A stretch of DNA of 64,000 nt. Origin: Actinomyces dentalis DSM 19115. Lineage in GTDB: Bacteria > Actinomycetota > Actinomycetes > Actinomycetales > Actinomycetaceae. Positions 19,864 to 34,409 of the stretch are shown one piece after another. How positions within the stretch are numbered: the first letter of the stretch is position 1; every line of letters starts with the position of its first letter. The notes beneath the pieces are model-generated. The model made no database searches, was not told where the DNA came from, and was given only the letters and a program-made list of their open reading frames with translations. Position numbers and translations under genes: made by a program. The stretch is taken from NCBI RefSeq assembly GCF_000429225.1, contig NZ_AUBL01000015.1, positions 1-64,000 of the forward strand, read 5' to 3'.

Positions 19864-23739
<3,876 letters not shown>

Positions 23740-23759
23740 CCCCTCCCCCTTTCGCCGGA

Positions 23760-23801
23760 ACCGGCGGAAACGACATGCGAGACCGGCGGAAACCGCTTGC
23801 G
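23760..23801. repeat. Short direct repeat upstream of the lipoprotein gene
   Basis: ACCGGCGGAAACGACATGCGA is followed at once by a close copy ACCGGCGGAAACCGCTTGCGA (four differences). The pair lies ~155 bp before the lipoprotein gene and could be a protein-binding site. TAGCAT at 23917-23922 is a plausible -10 for that gene. Confidence 0.35.
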
Positions 23802-23956
23802 ATTCGATGCATCCGCTCGAAGCGGCGCCGTGAACGGCCGGGCGGGTGCGACGACGGTGAGGCGGCCGGGGCCTCCCGGGTGCTGGCGGCGGTCGTGCGC
23901 GGGCGGGCGGAGGGCTAGCATGGCCGCAAACCGCGAGTCGTCCCAAGGAGCCCGTC

Positions 23957-24493
23957 GTGACCCCACGTCCTCCGCGCCGTGCGCGCCTCCTCGCCGCCTG
24001 CGCCGTCCTCGTCGCGGGCCTGGCCCTGACGGGCTGCTCGGCCCACCCGGGGCGGGCCGTGTTCGGCCACTACACCGGACTCGACGGGACCACCCACACG
24101 CTCGACGTCTCGGAGACCAGGTTCGCCGCCGTGACGGAGGAGCTCGCCGTCACCCGGGAGAACCCGGCCGATCTCCTCCAGATGCTCGCCCTGGCTCCCA
24201 TGTACATCGAGGTGGGGGAGAAGTACGGCGTGACCGTCTCCGATGAGCAGGCCAAGACGATCCTGCGCAATTCGGGCGTGCAGGCCGAGACCTACTCGGA
24301 CGACGCCATCCTGATCGCGCGCAGCTACGGGATCGTGGGCGGGCTCCAGAGCCTCGGCGAGCAGGCGCGGGTCGGCCTCGCCGCCGACCTGGCCGCCATC
24401 GATGCCGGCCTCACCCTCACCCACTCCCCGCGCTACGAGGAGCCGGGCCCCTGGGTGATCCAGGACCGCACCGCCGCCCTCGGCGCGGGCTGA
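23957..24493 (+). CDS. Small lipoprotein with SurA-N-like region
   Basis: This 178-aa protein has a lipoprotein signal peptide (RRARLLAACAVLVAGLALTGC, lipobox LTGC, Cys ~26). The mature part is helical and resembles the N-terminal chaperone region of SurA/PrsA-type proteins (ETRFAAVTEEL, YGVTVSDEQAKTILRN). No PPIase domain is present. GTG 23957 follows CAAGGAG. A lipoprotein (lpqU in mycobacteria) lies between mfd and eno in many actinobacteria, and this gene occupies that position. The mazG-like gene often found there is absent. A role in folding or localisation of exported proteins is inferred. Confidence 0.75.
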   Translation: MTPRPPRRARLLAACAVLVAGLALTGCSAHPGRAVFGHYTGLDGTTHTLDVSETRFAAVTEELAVTRENPADLLQMLALAPMYIEVGEKYGVTVSDEQAKTILRNSGVQAETYSDDAILIARSYGIVGGLQSLGEQARVGLAADLAAIDAGLTLTHSPRYEEPGPWVIQDRTAALGAG

Positions 24494-24518
24494 TCTCCGC
24501 GGGCGCGCCGTCGTGCCC

Positions 24519-24598
24519 ACGACGACGGGCGGCGGCGGGCGGCCGCGTCGTGCGCGGCGCGCCGGTCGCGGCCGCCGACGACGGGCGGCGGCGGGAGG
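24519..24598. repeat. Direct repeat before eno
   Basis: The sequence CGACGACGGGCGGCGGCGGG occurs twice, about 58 bp apart, in the gap between the lipoprotein gene and eno. A -10-like TAGTCT follows at 24673-24678, about 42 bp before the eno start. This is the probable eno promoter region; no -35 is convincing. Confidence 0.4.
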
Positions 24599-24683
24599 GC
24601 GGCGCCGTCACGCCGGGCGTGAACACCGGAATGCCCGGGACTCATATCCTCGTGCCCGACGCCGTCGGCCGGTAGTCTTGTGA

Positions 24684-26006
<1,323 letters not shown>

Positions 26007-26040
26007 GCCCGCCCGGGCCCGCGAAACGCGGACCCGCCCC

Positions 26041-26082
26041 GGTCGGCCCGGTCGCCGTCGTCCGCGACGGCCCGGGCCGACC
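26041..26082 (+). terminator. Nested hairpin after eno
   Basis: GGTCGGCCCGG pairs with CCGGGCCGACC, and inside it GCCGTCG pairs with CGACGGC, making an 11-bp plus 7-bp stem 35 bp after the eno stop. No T-run follows. It is the likely eno terminator. Confidence 0.7.
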
Positions 26083-26128
26083 GGTGAGCGCCGACGACGG
26101 CGACCGAGTCCTCGGCGCCCTCAGCGAA

Positions 26129-26162
26129 GCCGGCCCGCCACCCGCGATGGTGGCGGGCCGGC
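26129..26162. terminator. Second hairpin after eno
   Basis: A perfect 14-bp stem, GCCGGCCCGCCACC with its complement, encloses a 6-nt CGCGAT loop, 122 bp after eno. It may back up the first terminator. Confidence 0.55.
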
Positions 26163-26298
26163 CTCCGCGCGCGGCGGGCGCCCCGCAGCGCATCGAATCG
26201 CATGTCATATCCGCCGGTCTCGGCGACAGCGGGCGGGTGAGCAACGCGGCAGCGAGGCATGGAGCCGCCTCCCAGGTCCTTGGGCCATCATCGCCTGC

Positions 26299-26904
26299 AT
26301 GACGCCGCGCCGCCCCTCCCCAGCCCGACCGGGCACCCGCCCCGGGTCGCGCACCGGCGGGCGGGCCGCCGCCCGCACCGCCGTGCGCCCGCGCAGCGGC
26401 GAACGAACGACGACGAACACGACGAAGGAGCCCGCCGCGACCGCCCCGGGCCCCGCATCCCCCTCCGACCCGGAGTCGGCCGCCGCCTACCAGCAGACGG
26501 TGCTGCGGGTGGGCGGCCCCGAGGGCGTCGCGGTCCCCGCCCGGGTCCTCATCCTCGCCGTCGTCCTCCTGGGGGCGTTCGTCGTCACCTTCCCGTCCCT
26601 GCGCGGCTACCTGTCCCAGCAGGCCCAGTACGACGCCATCGTCAAGGAGCTGGACCGGGCCCGCGCCACCTCCGCCACCCTGGAGGCCGAGCTCGCCCAG
26701 TGGCAGGACGACGACTACGTGCGCTCCCAGGCCCGCGAGCGCCTGTCCTACGTCATGCCGGGGGAGACCACCTACGTCGTCGTCGGCGCCGAGCAGTTCG
26801 AGGACGAGGCCGAGCACGCCCGCGCCAAGGCCGACGGCGCCCGGGCCCGGCCCTGGTACGAGACCCTCCAGGAGTCGGTGCAAGAGGCCGGGGGCGCGCC
26901 GTGA
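26299..26904 (+). CDS. FtsB/DivIC-like septum formation protein
   Basis: This 201-aa bitopic membrane protein has a ~75-residue Arg/Thr/Pro-rich cytoplasmic N-terminus. One helix follows (RVLILAVVLLGAFVVTFPSL, ~90-110), then a coiled coil (YDAIVKELDRARATSATLEA). The DivIC signature W-x-D-D-x-Y-V-R-x-Q-A-R-x-R-L (WQDDDYVRSQARERLSYV) is present with MPGETTYVVV. It would join FtsL/FtsQ in the divisome. The gene is between eno and DUF501, its conserved place, and overlaps DUF501 by four bases. ATG 26299 has no clear Shine-Dalgarno. Confidence 0.9.
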   Translation: MTPRRPSPARPGTRPGSRTGGRAAARTAVRPRSGERTTTNTTKEPAATAPGPASPSDPESAAAYQQTVLRVGGPEGVAVPARVLILAVVLLGAFVVTFPSLRGYLSQQAQYDAIVKELDRARATSATLEAELAQWQDDDYVRSQARERLSYVMPGETTYVVVGAEQFEDEAEHARAKADGARARPWYETLQESVQEAGGAP

Positions 26905-27413
26905 CGGCGGCGGCGCCCGAGGCCGGCGTTCGCGCCGAGGACCTGGAGGCCCTGCGCGCCCAGCTCGGCCGCGAACCGCGCGGCGTCGTCGCCATCGCCG
27001 CCCGCTGCGCGTGCGGGCGGCCCACGGTGGTGCGCACCGCCCCCCGCCTGCCCGACGGCTCGCCCTTCCCGACCACCTACTACCTCACCCACCCGGCCGC
27101 CGTGAGGGGCTGCTCCACCCTGGAGGCCGAGCACCTCATGGAGGACTTCAACGCCCGGCTGCGCGCGGACCCCGCCCTCGCCGCCGCCTACGCGCGCGCC
27201 CACGAGGACTACCTCGCCCGGCGCGCCGAGCTCGGCGCGCCGCAGGAGATCGACGGAGTCTCCGCCGGCGGCATGCCCGCGCGCGTCAAGTGCCTGCACG
27301 CCCTGCTCGGCCACGCGCTCGCGGCCGGTCCGGGCGTCAACCCGATCGGCGACCTCACCCTGGCGGCGCTCAGGGAGCGCGGCCTGTGGGACGACCGGCG
27401 CTGCTCCTGCTGA
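26901..27413 (+). CDS. DUF501 family protein
   Basis: This 170-aa protein of unknown function is conserved between divIC and ppx in actinobacteria. Visible family features are RCACGRPTVVRTAPRLPDGS, PFPTTYYLTHPAAV and EAEHLMEDFNARL. The C-terminal MPARVKCLHALLGHALAAGP and NPIGDLTL elements are also present. A Cys-x-Cys pair near residue 35 and CSC at the very end could bind metal, but this is a guess. The GTG start overlaps the divIC stop, implying coupled expression. Confidence 0.9.
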   Translation: MTAAAPEAGVRAEDLEALRAQLGREPRGVVAIAARCACGRPTVVRTAPRLPDGSPFPTTYYLTHPAAVRGCSTLEAEHLMEDFNARLRADPALAAAYARAHEDYLARRAELGAPQEIDGVSAGGMPARVKCLHALLGHALAAGPGVNPIGDLTLAALRERGLWDDRRCSC

Positions 27414-27519
27414 GCCGTGCGGGCGCCGGCGTCCCGGGCAGGGGCGGCCGCGACCCCGGCGGCCGCCGCGGCGCGGGTTCGCGCGCCGCGGCGAGGATCC
27501 CGTGTGAGAGGATCCCGGT

Positions 27520-28644
27520 ATGACACGCGTGGCCGCCATCGACTGCGGCACCAATACGATCCGTCTGCTCATCGCCGACGCCCGGGCGTCCTCCGGCGGC
27601 GCCGTGCGCCTGGTCCCGCTGGTGCGCCTCAATGAGATCGTGCGCCTGGGGCAGGGCGTGGACCGCACGGGCCGGCTCGACGAGGCGGCGCTGGAGCGCA
27701 CCCTGGCCGTCGTCGGGGACTACGCGGACCGGTGCCGCGAGCTCGGGGCGCAGTCCGTGCGCTTCGTGGCCACCTCGGCCACCCGGGACGCCTCCAACCG
27801 CGCCGTCTTCGTCGAGGGCGTGCGCGAGTTGCTCGGCGTCGAGCCGGAGGTCGTCTCCGGCCAGGAGGAGGCGCGGCTGTCCTTCGCCGGTTCGCTGCTG
27901 GGGGCCGACGGCGGAGGGGCGTTCCCCGGCGCCGACGCCGGACACGCCGCCGCCGGGCCCGAGGCCGCCGCCGCCGGGCCCGAGACCGGCGCCGTCGGCC
28001 CCACCGGACTCGGCGATGCCGCCGGGCCCGAGGCCGATATCCGTCCCGGCGCCGGCGGGACGCGGCGCCTCGTGACGGATCTGGGGGGCGGCTCCACCGA
28101 GCTCGTCCTGGGCGTCGACGCCCCCGCCACCGCCTACTCCATGAACACCGGGTCCGTGCGCGTGACCGAGCGCTACCTGGCCGACGGCGTCACCCCGGCC
28201 GCCGAGGCCGCCGCCCGCGATCACGTGCGCGCCCTGCTGGACCGCGCTGGCGCCGTCGTCGACCTGGGGGCGACCCGCGAGCTGGTGGGGCTGGCCGGCA
28301 CGATCACCACCGTCACCGCCCACGCCCTGGGCCTGGAGTCCTTCGAGCCGGAGGCGATCGACGGCGCCCGCCTCGACGTCGGGACGGCCCTGGCCTCCTG
28401 CGAGGCGATCGTGCACTCCACGGCCGCCGAGCGGGAGTCGTGGGGGTATTTGCGGCCCGGGCGCCGCGACGTCATCGCCGCCGGCGCCCTCGTGTGGTCC
28501 GAGGTCATCGCCCGGGTGGTGGAGGCCACCGCGGCGCGCGGGCACCGGCTCACTTGCACCGTCACGAGCCTGCACGACATCCTCGACGGCATCGCCCTGT
28601 CCCTGGTGCGGCCGGTCGGGGGCCCGGCGGGCGGGCCGCGGTGA
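27520..28644 (+). CDS. ppx: Exopolyphosphatase / pppGpp phosphatase family
   Basis: This 374-aa ASKHA-fold phosphatase hydrolyses terminal phosphates of polyphosphate. Motifs are AAIDCGTNTIRLLIAD at the N-terminus, RFVATSATRDASN (~85-97), VVSGQEEARLSF (~110), LVTDLGGGSTELVLG (~185-199) and GLAGTITTVTA. A ~55-residue Ala/Gly/Pro-rich insertion (residues ~127-182) separates the EEA motif from the second phosphate-binding loop. Such an insertion is absent from compact homologues. ATG 27520 follows GAGAGGATC. It overlaps aroD by four bases. Confidence 0.93.
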   Translation: MTRVAAIDCGTNTIRLLIADARASSGGAVRLVPLVRLNEIVRLGQGVDRTGRLDEAALERTLAVVGDYADRCRELGAQSVRFVATSATRDASNRAVFVEGVRELLGVEPEVVSGQEEARLSFAGSLLGADGGGAFPGADAGHAAAGPEAAAAGPETGAVGPTGLGDAAGPEADIRPGAGGTRRLVTDLGGGSTELVLGVDAPATAYSMNTGSVRVTERYLADGVTPAAEAAARDHVRALLDRAGAVVDLGATRELVGLAGTITTVTAHALGLESFEPEAIDGARLDVGTALASCEAIVHSTAAERESWGYLRPGRRDVIAAGALVWSEVIARVVEATAARGHRLTCTVTSLHDILDGIALSLVRPVGGPAGGPR

Positions 28645-29414
28645 GCCGGCTGCTGCCGGCCGACGGGCGCGTCGCCGTCGCCGTCGCCACCACGGGGGCC
28701 GACGCCGCGACCTGCCTGGCGCACGCGCGCGCCGCCGCCGCCGCCGGGGCCGACGTCGTCGAGCTGCGGGCCGACCTGCTCGCCGGCCCCGACCCGCTCG
28801 GGGATGCGGTCGGGCTCGCGGCCGGCGTCGTGGACGCGGCGGGCGGCGCGCCGGTGCTCCTGACCGTGCGCACCGCCGCCGAGGGCGGGGGAGCGGGGCT
28901 CGACGACGACGCCTACTGCGACCTGCTCCGCCGCCTCATCGAGGACCTCGCCGGTCTCGAGGCGGCCCGGCGGCCGGCCGCGCTCGACGTCGAGCAGGCG
29001 CGCGGGGGCGCGGCCGGGCTGGTGGCCCGGGCCCACGGGGCGGGCCTCGACGTCGTCGTCTCCCACCACGACTTGCGCGCCACGCCCGCCGACGAGGCCA
29101 TGCTCGCGCGGCTGCGCGCCATGGCGGACGCGGGGGCGGACGTCGCCAAGCTCGCCGTCATGCCGAGCGGCCCCCGGGACGTGGCGCGGCTGCTGGGCGT
29201 GACGGCGCGGGCGGGCGAGGAGCTGGACGTCGCGGTGGCGACCATGTCCATGGGGCCGCTCGGCGCGGTGAGCCGGCTGAGCGGGGCGGTGTTCGGGTCG
29301 GCCCTGACCTTCGCCACCGCGGGTGGCGCGCCGTCGGCGCCCGGCCAGCTGCCCATCGACCGGGTCCGCGCCGTCCTCGACCTCCTCCCGCCCCTCCCGC
29401 GGAATCGGCCGTAG
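28641..29414 (+). CDS. aroD: Type I 3-dehydroquinate dehydratase
   Basis: This 257-aa TIM-barrel enzyme of the shikimate pathway dehydrates 3-dehydroquinate through a Schiff base. VELRADLL (~40), VVSHHDLRATP (catalytic His), AKLAVMP (Schiff-base Lys, ~172) and ATMSMGPLGAVSRL are the type I signatures. Most actinobacteria rely on type II AroQ, so a type I enzyme here is slightly unusual. GTG 28641 overlaps the ppx stop. No other aro gene is adjacent. Confidence 0.9.
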   Translation: MSRLLPADGRVAVAVATTGADAATCLAHARAAAAAGADVVELRADLLAGPDPLGDAVGLAAGVVDAAGGAPVLLTVRTAAEGGGAGLDDDAYCDLLRRLIEDLAGLEAARRPAALDVEQARGGAAGLVARAHGAGLDVVVSHHDLRATPADEAMLARLRAMADAGADVAKLAVMPSGPRDVARLLGVTARAGEELDVAVATMSMGPLGAVSRLSGAVFGSALTFATAGGAPSAPGQLPIDRVRAVLDLLPPLPRNRP

Positions 29415-29696
29415 TCGCGGAGGGATCGCCTGAATCCGCCGGGGCCGGCCGGTCCGGCCGGGGAATCGCCCGGACCCGCCGTCGGGATCGCTCCGAACGG
29501 CTTGAGGTGGGCGGCGTCACCGGAGCCGGCCTCGTCGGACCCGGGCGCCTCGCGTACAGTGGCCGCGTTGCCCCGGCGAGGGACGCGCGCCCGGCGCGCA
29601 TCCGTGATCGACGTGGTGGTGCCCGCGGCGCCGCGCGTCGGCGCGCCGGACCACCACCCGCGGGGTCCGCGCCCCGCCCAAGACAAGGAGATCCTC

Positions 29697-30308
29697 ATGG
29701 CGAACAAGGCCACCACGCTCAAGGGCACCAACCGCACCCGCCTCGGCAAGGGGGCCTCCCGCCAGGCCCGCCGCGACGGGCTCGTCCCCGCCGTCGTCTA
29801 CGGCCACGGCTCGGAGCCCCGCCACGTCGTCCTGGACGAGCACGCCACCCGCCTCGCCCTGCGCTCCAACGAGAACGCCCTCATCGAGCTCGACATCGAG
29901 GGCGAGACCCTGCTCGTGCTGACCAAGGAGGTCCAGCGCCACCCGATCCGCCCGGGCGTCCAGCACGTCGACTTCCTCCTGGTCAACCGCAACGAGCGCG
30001 TCGAGGTCGAGATCCCCGTCACCGTCGTCGGCGAGCCCGAGCCCGGCACCATCCACATGATCGAGCTCGCCCACCTGCTCGTCTCCGCCTCCGTGACGGC
30101 GATCCCCGAGGCCATCGAGGTCGACATCACCGGCGTCGGGGCCGGCACCGCCATCCACGTGGCCGACCTGTCCCTGCCCTCCGGCGTCGAGGCCGTGACC
30201 GACGCCGAGACCGACGTCGTCAATGTGGCCGCCGAGGCCGCCGTGGCCGAGGCCCCCGAGGACGAGGCCGCCGCCGCCGAGGCCCCGGCCGCCGCCGAGG
30301 CGGAGTGA
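29697..30308 (+). CDS. rplY: 50S ribosomal protein L25 (CTC/TL5 type)
   Basis: This 203-aa protein binds 5S rRNA. The N-terminal L25 domain ([32 protein letters not shown]) is followed by the TL5/CTC beta domain (~100-185). The acidic Ala/Glu tail is common in high-GC bacteria. ATG 29697 follows AAGGAGATCCTC. TACAGT at 29555-29560 is a plausible -10, giving a leader of ~130 nt that could be a site for autogenous control (inference). Confidence 0.95.
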   Translation: MANKATTLKGTNRTRLGKGASRQARRDGLVPAVVYGHGSEPRHVVLDEHATRLALRSNENALIELDIEGETLLVLTKEVQRHPIRPGVQHVDFLLVNRNERVEVEIPVTVVGEPEPGTIHMIELAHLLVSASVTAIPEAIEVDITGVGAGTAIHVADLSLPSGVEAVTDAETDVVNVAAEAAVAEAPEDEAAAAEAPAAAEAE

Positions 30309-30351
30309 GCCCGGCGACCCCGCCCCCGGGGCGTTCGCGAAGGGGCCCGGC

Positions 30352-30948
30352 GTGAGCGACCCCTGGCTCATTGTCGGGCTGGGGAACCCCGAGCCCCGCT
30401 ACGCCCGCAACCGGCACAACGTCGGGCGCATGGTGATCGACGTCCTGGCCGGGCGCGCCGGGGCCCGCCTGGGCGGGCACAGGACGCGCGCGCGCCTCGC
30501 CGAGGCGCGCCTGGGCGTCATGCCCGGGGGCGCGCCGGGGCCGCGCGTCATCCTGGCCGAGCCCGCGTCCTACATGAACCTGTCCGGCGGGCCGGTCAAG
30601 GCCCTGGTCGGCTTCTACCGGGTCGATCCGACGGCGCGCCTGCTCGTCATCCACGACGACCTCGACCTGCCCGCGCACGCGCTGCGCCTCAAGCGCGGCG
30701 GGGGCGAGGGCGGGCACAACGGCCTGCGCTCCATCGGCCGGGCCCTGGGCACGAGGGACTACGCGCGGCTGCGCGTGGGCATCGGGCGCCCGCCGGGCAG
30801 GCAGGATCCGGCCGACTTCGTGCTGTCCGACTTCCCGGCGCGCGAGCGCGGGGAGCTGGGGGTGACCCTGGAGCAGGCGGCCGACGCCGTCGAGGCGGTG
30901 GTCGAACTCGGCTTCGAGGCCGCCCAGCAGCGCCTCCACTCCGCCTGA
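30352..30948 (+). CDS. pth: Peptidyl-tRNA hydrolase
   Basis: This 198-aa enzyme recycles peptidyl-tRNA. Motifs are [21 protein letters not shown] (catalytic His), [19 protein letters not shown] (Asp) and [16 protein letters not shown] 30352 is chosen, which puts the GLGNP motif at residue ~10 as in the family. It lies 43 bp after rplY, and the rplY-pth pair is conserved. It converges on the response regulator gene with a 19-bp gap. Confidence 0.96.
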   Translation: MSDPWLIVGLGNPEPRYARNRHNVGRMVIDVLAGRAGARLGGHRTRARLAEARLGVMPGGAPGPRVILAEPASYMNLSGGPVKALVGFYRVDPTARLLVIHDDLDLPAHALRLKRGGGEGGHNGLRSIGRALGTRDYARLRVGIGRPPGRQDPADFVLSDFPARERGELGVTLEQAADAVEAVVELGFEAAQQRLHSA

Positions 30949-30967
30949 CCCCGCCTGACCCCGCTGA

Positions 30968-31687
30968 TCAGGCCATGAGCCCGGTCTCGTAGGCGACGAC
31001 GACGGCCTGGACGCGATCGCGCACATTGAGCTTGGTCAGCACATTGCCCACGTGCGTCTTGACCGTCGTGGAGGACACGACCAGGTCGGCGGCGATCTCC
31101 GCGTTCGACATGCCCTGGGCCATGAGGATGAGGATCTCGCGCTCGCGCGGCGTCAGCGAGGCGATCCGCGGGTCCTCCTGCGCCTGCCCCGCGCCGCCCT
31201 CGGGCAGGTGCGAGGCGAACATCTCCAGCATCCGCCGCGTGATGCGCGGGGAGACCACCGCCTCGCCCCCGGCGACCGTGCGGATCGCCTCGGCCAGCTC
31301 CGCCGGGCGCGTGTCCTTGAGCAGGAAGCCGCTGGCCCCGGCGCGCAGGCCCGCGAAGGCGTACTCGTCGAGGTCGAAGGTGGTCAGGATGAGGATCTTG
31401 GTGCCGGGGCACTGCGCCGTGATCGCGGCGGTCGCCTCGATCCCGTTCATGCCGGGCATGCGCACGTCCATGAGGATGACGTCGGGCTGCAGCGCCCGCG
31501 CCTGGGCCAGCGCCGAGGCGCCGTCGGAGGCCTCCCCGACCACCTCGATGCCCTCCTCGGCGTCGAGCACCATGCGGAACCCCATGCGCATGAGGGCCTG
31601 GTCGTCGGCCAGGACCACCGTCACGGGTCCGGGCGCCGCCCCGCCCCCGGTGGTCGTCCTGCCCCGGCTCACAGCGGCATCTGCCAT
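30968..31687 (-). CDS. NarL/LuxR-family response regulator
   Basis: This 239-aa protein has a receiver domain (VTVVLADDQALMRMGF, phospho-acceptor Asp in VILMDVRMPG near residue 71, ILTTFDLDEY, Lys in GFLLKD). Its GerE-type helix-turn-helix is at ~175-235 (LTPREREILILMAQGMSNAE, STTVKTHVGNVL). A ~15-residue Gly/Thr-rich leader precedes the receiver. ATG 31687 overlaps the histidine kinase 3' end by 19 bp, so the pair is coupled. It likely controls the ABC exporter upstream in the same transcript direction. Confidence 0.93.
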   Translation of the reverse strand: MADAAVSRGRTTTGGGAAPGPVTVVLADDQALMRMGFRMVLDAEEGIEVVGEASDGASALAQARALQPDVILMDVRMPGMNGIEATAAITAQCPGTKILILTTFDLDEYAFAGLRAGASGFLLKDTRPAELAEAIRTVAGGEAVVSPRITRRMLEMFASHLPEGGAGQAQEDPRIASLTPREREILILMAQGMSNAEIAADLVVSSTTVKTHVGNVLTKLNVRDRVQAVVVAYETGLMA

Positions 31688-33312
31688 GGGGATGTCCCTT
31701 CGTCGTCGTCCTCGTCCCAGCGCAGCACGGCGCGCACGCGCCATCCGGTGGACGTCGGCCCGGCGTCCACGGTCCCACCATAGACGGCGGCGCGCTCGCG
31801 CATGCCGATCAGCCCCTTGCCCGAGCCGTGCATGGGCCTGGAGCCGGGCGCGGCGTCGTTGTCCACGGTGAGCACGGCGGTGCCCGCGTGCCGGGAGACG
31901 GTGACCTCGACCCTCTTCGTCGTGGGCGCGTAGCGCAGGATATTGGTCATCGCCTCCTGGGCGATGCGGAACAGGGTGAGTTGGAGCCCCTTGTCGTCGG
32001 GCAGCTCGCGGCCGATCCAGGAGTACTTCACCGGCACGCCCGCGCTCTGGAACCGGGTGACGAGCACCGCCAGGTCGGCCTGCTCGGGGGCGGGCGCCGT
32101 GGGGATCTGACCGGTGCTGCGGTCCGCGGCGGCGTCGGTGGCGCGACGGCGCAGGTCGGCGATCTGCTCGCTGGGCTCGGCCGGGGCCACCGTGCCCGGG
32201 GGGGCGAATTCGGGCACCGGCAGGTCCCGCACCACCGGGATCGACCCGCCCGTGCCGGGCGAGCCCGCGGATCGGGGCCGACGACGGCGCGGCAGCGGCG
32301 CTCGCGCGGGCGCCGTCGGCGGGGCGGCGGGCCCGCCCGGATGGCCGGGATGACCGGACCCCCCGGCCGGCCCGTCCGATTCCCCGTCCGGGCCGCCGGC
32401 GATCCCGTCCGGGCCCTCGGCGGGCCCACCGGCCCCCCCGCCCGCCGCCCGGTCCGGGCCGGCCGCCCGCAGCGAGGGGTCCGAGCTGGCGCCCGGGTCG
32501 TCGCGCAGCACCCCGACCAGGCGCCGCGTGTCGGCCAGGGCGGTGCGCCCGGTCTCCGCGAGGACCTTGAGGGCCTCCTTGGCCATCTGCGGGTTGCGGT
32601 CGATGGCCGCGGCGGCGCCGTCGGACATGGTGATCATGACGGCCAGGGAGTGGGCGACGACGTCGTGCATCTCGCGGGCGATCCGGCTGCGCTCGTTGGC
32701 GGCCGCCAGCATGGCCGACTGCTCGCGGGCCAGGGCCAGGCGGGTCGAGCGCGTCTCGAACTCCTGGAGCTGGGCCTTCTGCACCTTGAGCAGGAGCCCG
32801 ACCAGGACCCCGATGACGCTGAAGAGGGTGAGAACGATGTACTCGAACACCAGGTACTCGTAGAAGGTGTACCCGACCCGGTGCTCGGCCAGGACGGTGG
32901 GCGCCGCGGAGACGAATGCGGCGGCGAAGGCCCAGCGGGCGCGGTGGCGCATGGCCACGGCGACCAGGCACAGCGGCGCTCCGAAGATCATGTAGAGGTC
33001 GAGCAGCTGGGGGAGGGCGGGGGTCTCGAGGTCGGACAGGAGCGAGGCCCCGAGCATCTCCAGGGCCGGGGAGATGACGACGGCGGCCCAGGCGATCATC
33101 GGGCGGCGGCGCCGCAGGCACAGGCCCGCGGTGGCCGGCACCATGGCGGCCAGCGAGGCCGGGGCCCAGAACCGCAGCGGGAAGGGCGACGTCTGCGAGA
33201 AGCCCGTGACGCAGACGATGACGAGCAGGAGGAGCGCCACCGCGCTGTCGGTCAGCACCGGGTGCCGGTCCTGCCAGCGCAGGAGGCGTGACGCAGTGGG
33301 CGGGATGCTCAT
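31669..33312 (-). CDS. Sensor histidine kinase (HisKA_3 / DesK-NarX type)
   Basis: This 547-aa membrane kinase has four to six hydrophobic segments within residues ~20-180. A dimerisation helix holds the phospho-acceptor His216 (REMHDVVAHSLAVM). The HATPase is split off by an atypical linker of ~140 residues (~275-415) rich in Gly, Pro, Asp and Arg. Its N box is AQEAMTNILRYAP and its G box is GSGKGLIGMRERA. No extracytoplasmic sensor domain is evident, as in intramembrane-sensing kinases paired with ABC transporters. It lies in the order ABC ATPase - permease - kinase - regulator. Confidence 0.9.
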   Translation of the reverse strand: MSIPPTASRLLRWQDRHPVLTDSAVALLLLVIVCVTGFSQTSPFPLRFWAPASLAAMVPATAGLCLRRRRPMIAWAAVVISPALEMLGASLLSDLETPALPQLLDLYMIFGAPLCLVAVAMRHRARWAFAAAFVSAAPTVLAEHRVGYTFYEYLVFEYIVLTLFSVIGVLVGLLLKVQKAQLQEFETRSTRLALAREQSAMLAAANERSRIAREMHDVVAHSLAVMITMSDGAAAAIDRNPQMAKEALKVLAETGRTALADTRRLVGVLRDDPGASSDPSLRAAGPDRAAGGGAGGPAEGPDGIAGGPDGESDGPAGGSGHPGHPGGPAAPPTAPARAPLPRRRRPRSAGSPGTGGSIPVVRDLPVPEFAPPGTVAPAEPSEQIADLRRRATDAAADRSTGQIPTAPAPEQADLAVLVTRFQSAGVPVKYSWIGRELPDDKGLQLTLFRIAQEAMTNILRYAPTTKRVEVTVSRHAGTAVLTVDNDAAPGSRPMHGSGKGLIGMRERAAVYGGTVDAGPTSTGWRVRAVLRWDEDDDEGTSPWQMPL

Positions 33313-33457
33313 AATTCCGCTCCTTGATCGGGGGTGAGGCGGGGCGGGGCGGCGGGATCGGAGGGGCCGACGACGCCCCGGGCGGTGTGCTCGGGGCGCC
33401 GTCGGCGGGCAGCGGGCCGGCCGTGTCCCTGCCTGTTGTTCCGGCCGACCCGCGGGC

Positions 33458-34348
33458 TCAGGCGTCGCGGCTGGTGAATGCGAGCCAGCCTGCGAGCAGC
33501 GGGACCAGGACCCAGGCGGCGAAGACGGCGACGGCGGCGGAATGGCCGATCCACGGGGCGGTGGAGCCCTCGGCCCAGCTGGACTGCACGCTGAAGGGGT
33601 CGATGACGGCGGAGACGGTCACGGACGGGGTGAGGTAGAGGGCCTTGCCCGCCCAGCTCCAGAAGTTGGAGGCGATGCTCAGCGGGAGGTTGAGGATGAA
33701 CAGGAGGCTGGACACGACGGTGATGGCGCCGGCGGTCGAGCGCAGGAGGAAGCCCAGGCCCAGGGCCATGAGGCCGATGCCGGCGTAGGCCAGGCCGGTG
33801 CCCCACACGTAGCCGAGGAACTTGTGGTTGGTCAGGGATGCGGCGCGCTCGCCGATGAGAGGAGTGGACAGGGCCCAGATCAGCAGGATGGAGAGCGCCC
33901 CCAGGGCGAAGGACCACACGGTCATGACCATCGCCTTGGCCCAGAACAGGCGCGAGCGGCGGGGCACGGCGGCCAGGGAGGAGCGGATCTGCCCGGAGGA
34001 GTACTCGCCGGTGATGACCAGCGCCCCGAGGACCGCGACGACGATCTGTCCGAAGGGGGCGCCGAGGATCGCCATCTTCCAGCTGCCCGAGCCGAAGTAC
34101 TCGGGCTTGGACGTGATGACGGTCGCCAGGGCGCCGATCCCGGTGGTCATGACCAGGGTGATGACGGCGGTCACCCAGGTCGAGCGCAGGGTGCGCAGCT
34201 TGATCCACTCGGAGCGGACGGCGCGGACGAGGGTCTGACGGGCGGAGGCGGTGACGGAGCGGGCCGCGGCGCGGGAGGATTCCACGGATGACTCCGTGGA
34301 CGGGGCGTGCTGGACGGCGGGGGCGGCGACGGCGGTTGCGGCGTTCAT
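33458..34348 (-). CDS. ABC-2 type transporter permease
   Basis: This 296-aa protein has an N-terminal Ala/Ser-rich cytoplasmic tail and then SEWIKLRTLRSTW, the short motif that precedes the first helix in ABC-2 permeases. Six hydrophobic segments follow. ITGEYSSGQIRSSLAAVPRR is the characteristic cytoplasmic loop. AGAAGAG precedes ATG 34348. With the ATPase at 34410 it forms an exporter of the bacitracin/lantibiotic-immunity type. The actual substrate is unknown. Confidence 0.9.
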   Translation of the reverse strand: MNAATAVAAPAVQHAPSTESSVESSRAAARSVTASARQTLVRAVRSEWIKLRTLRSTWVTAVITLVMTTGIGALATVITSKPEYFGSGSWKMAILGAPFGQIVVAVLGALVITGEYSSGQIRSSLAAVPRRSRLFWAKAMVMTVWSFALGALSILLIWALSTPLIGERAASLTNHKFLGYVWGTGLAYAGIGLMALGLGFLLRSTAGAITVVSSLLFILNLPLSIASNFWSWAGKALYLTPSVTVSAVIDPFSVQSSWAEGSTAPWIGHSAAVAVFAAWVLVPLLAGWLAFTSRDA

Positions 34349-34409
34349 GACGTGCTCTTCTCTATGACATCTCTGTGACGACTGGTTGCAGCGGGCCTGC
34401 GGCGGCGGC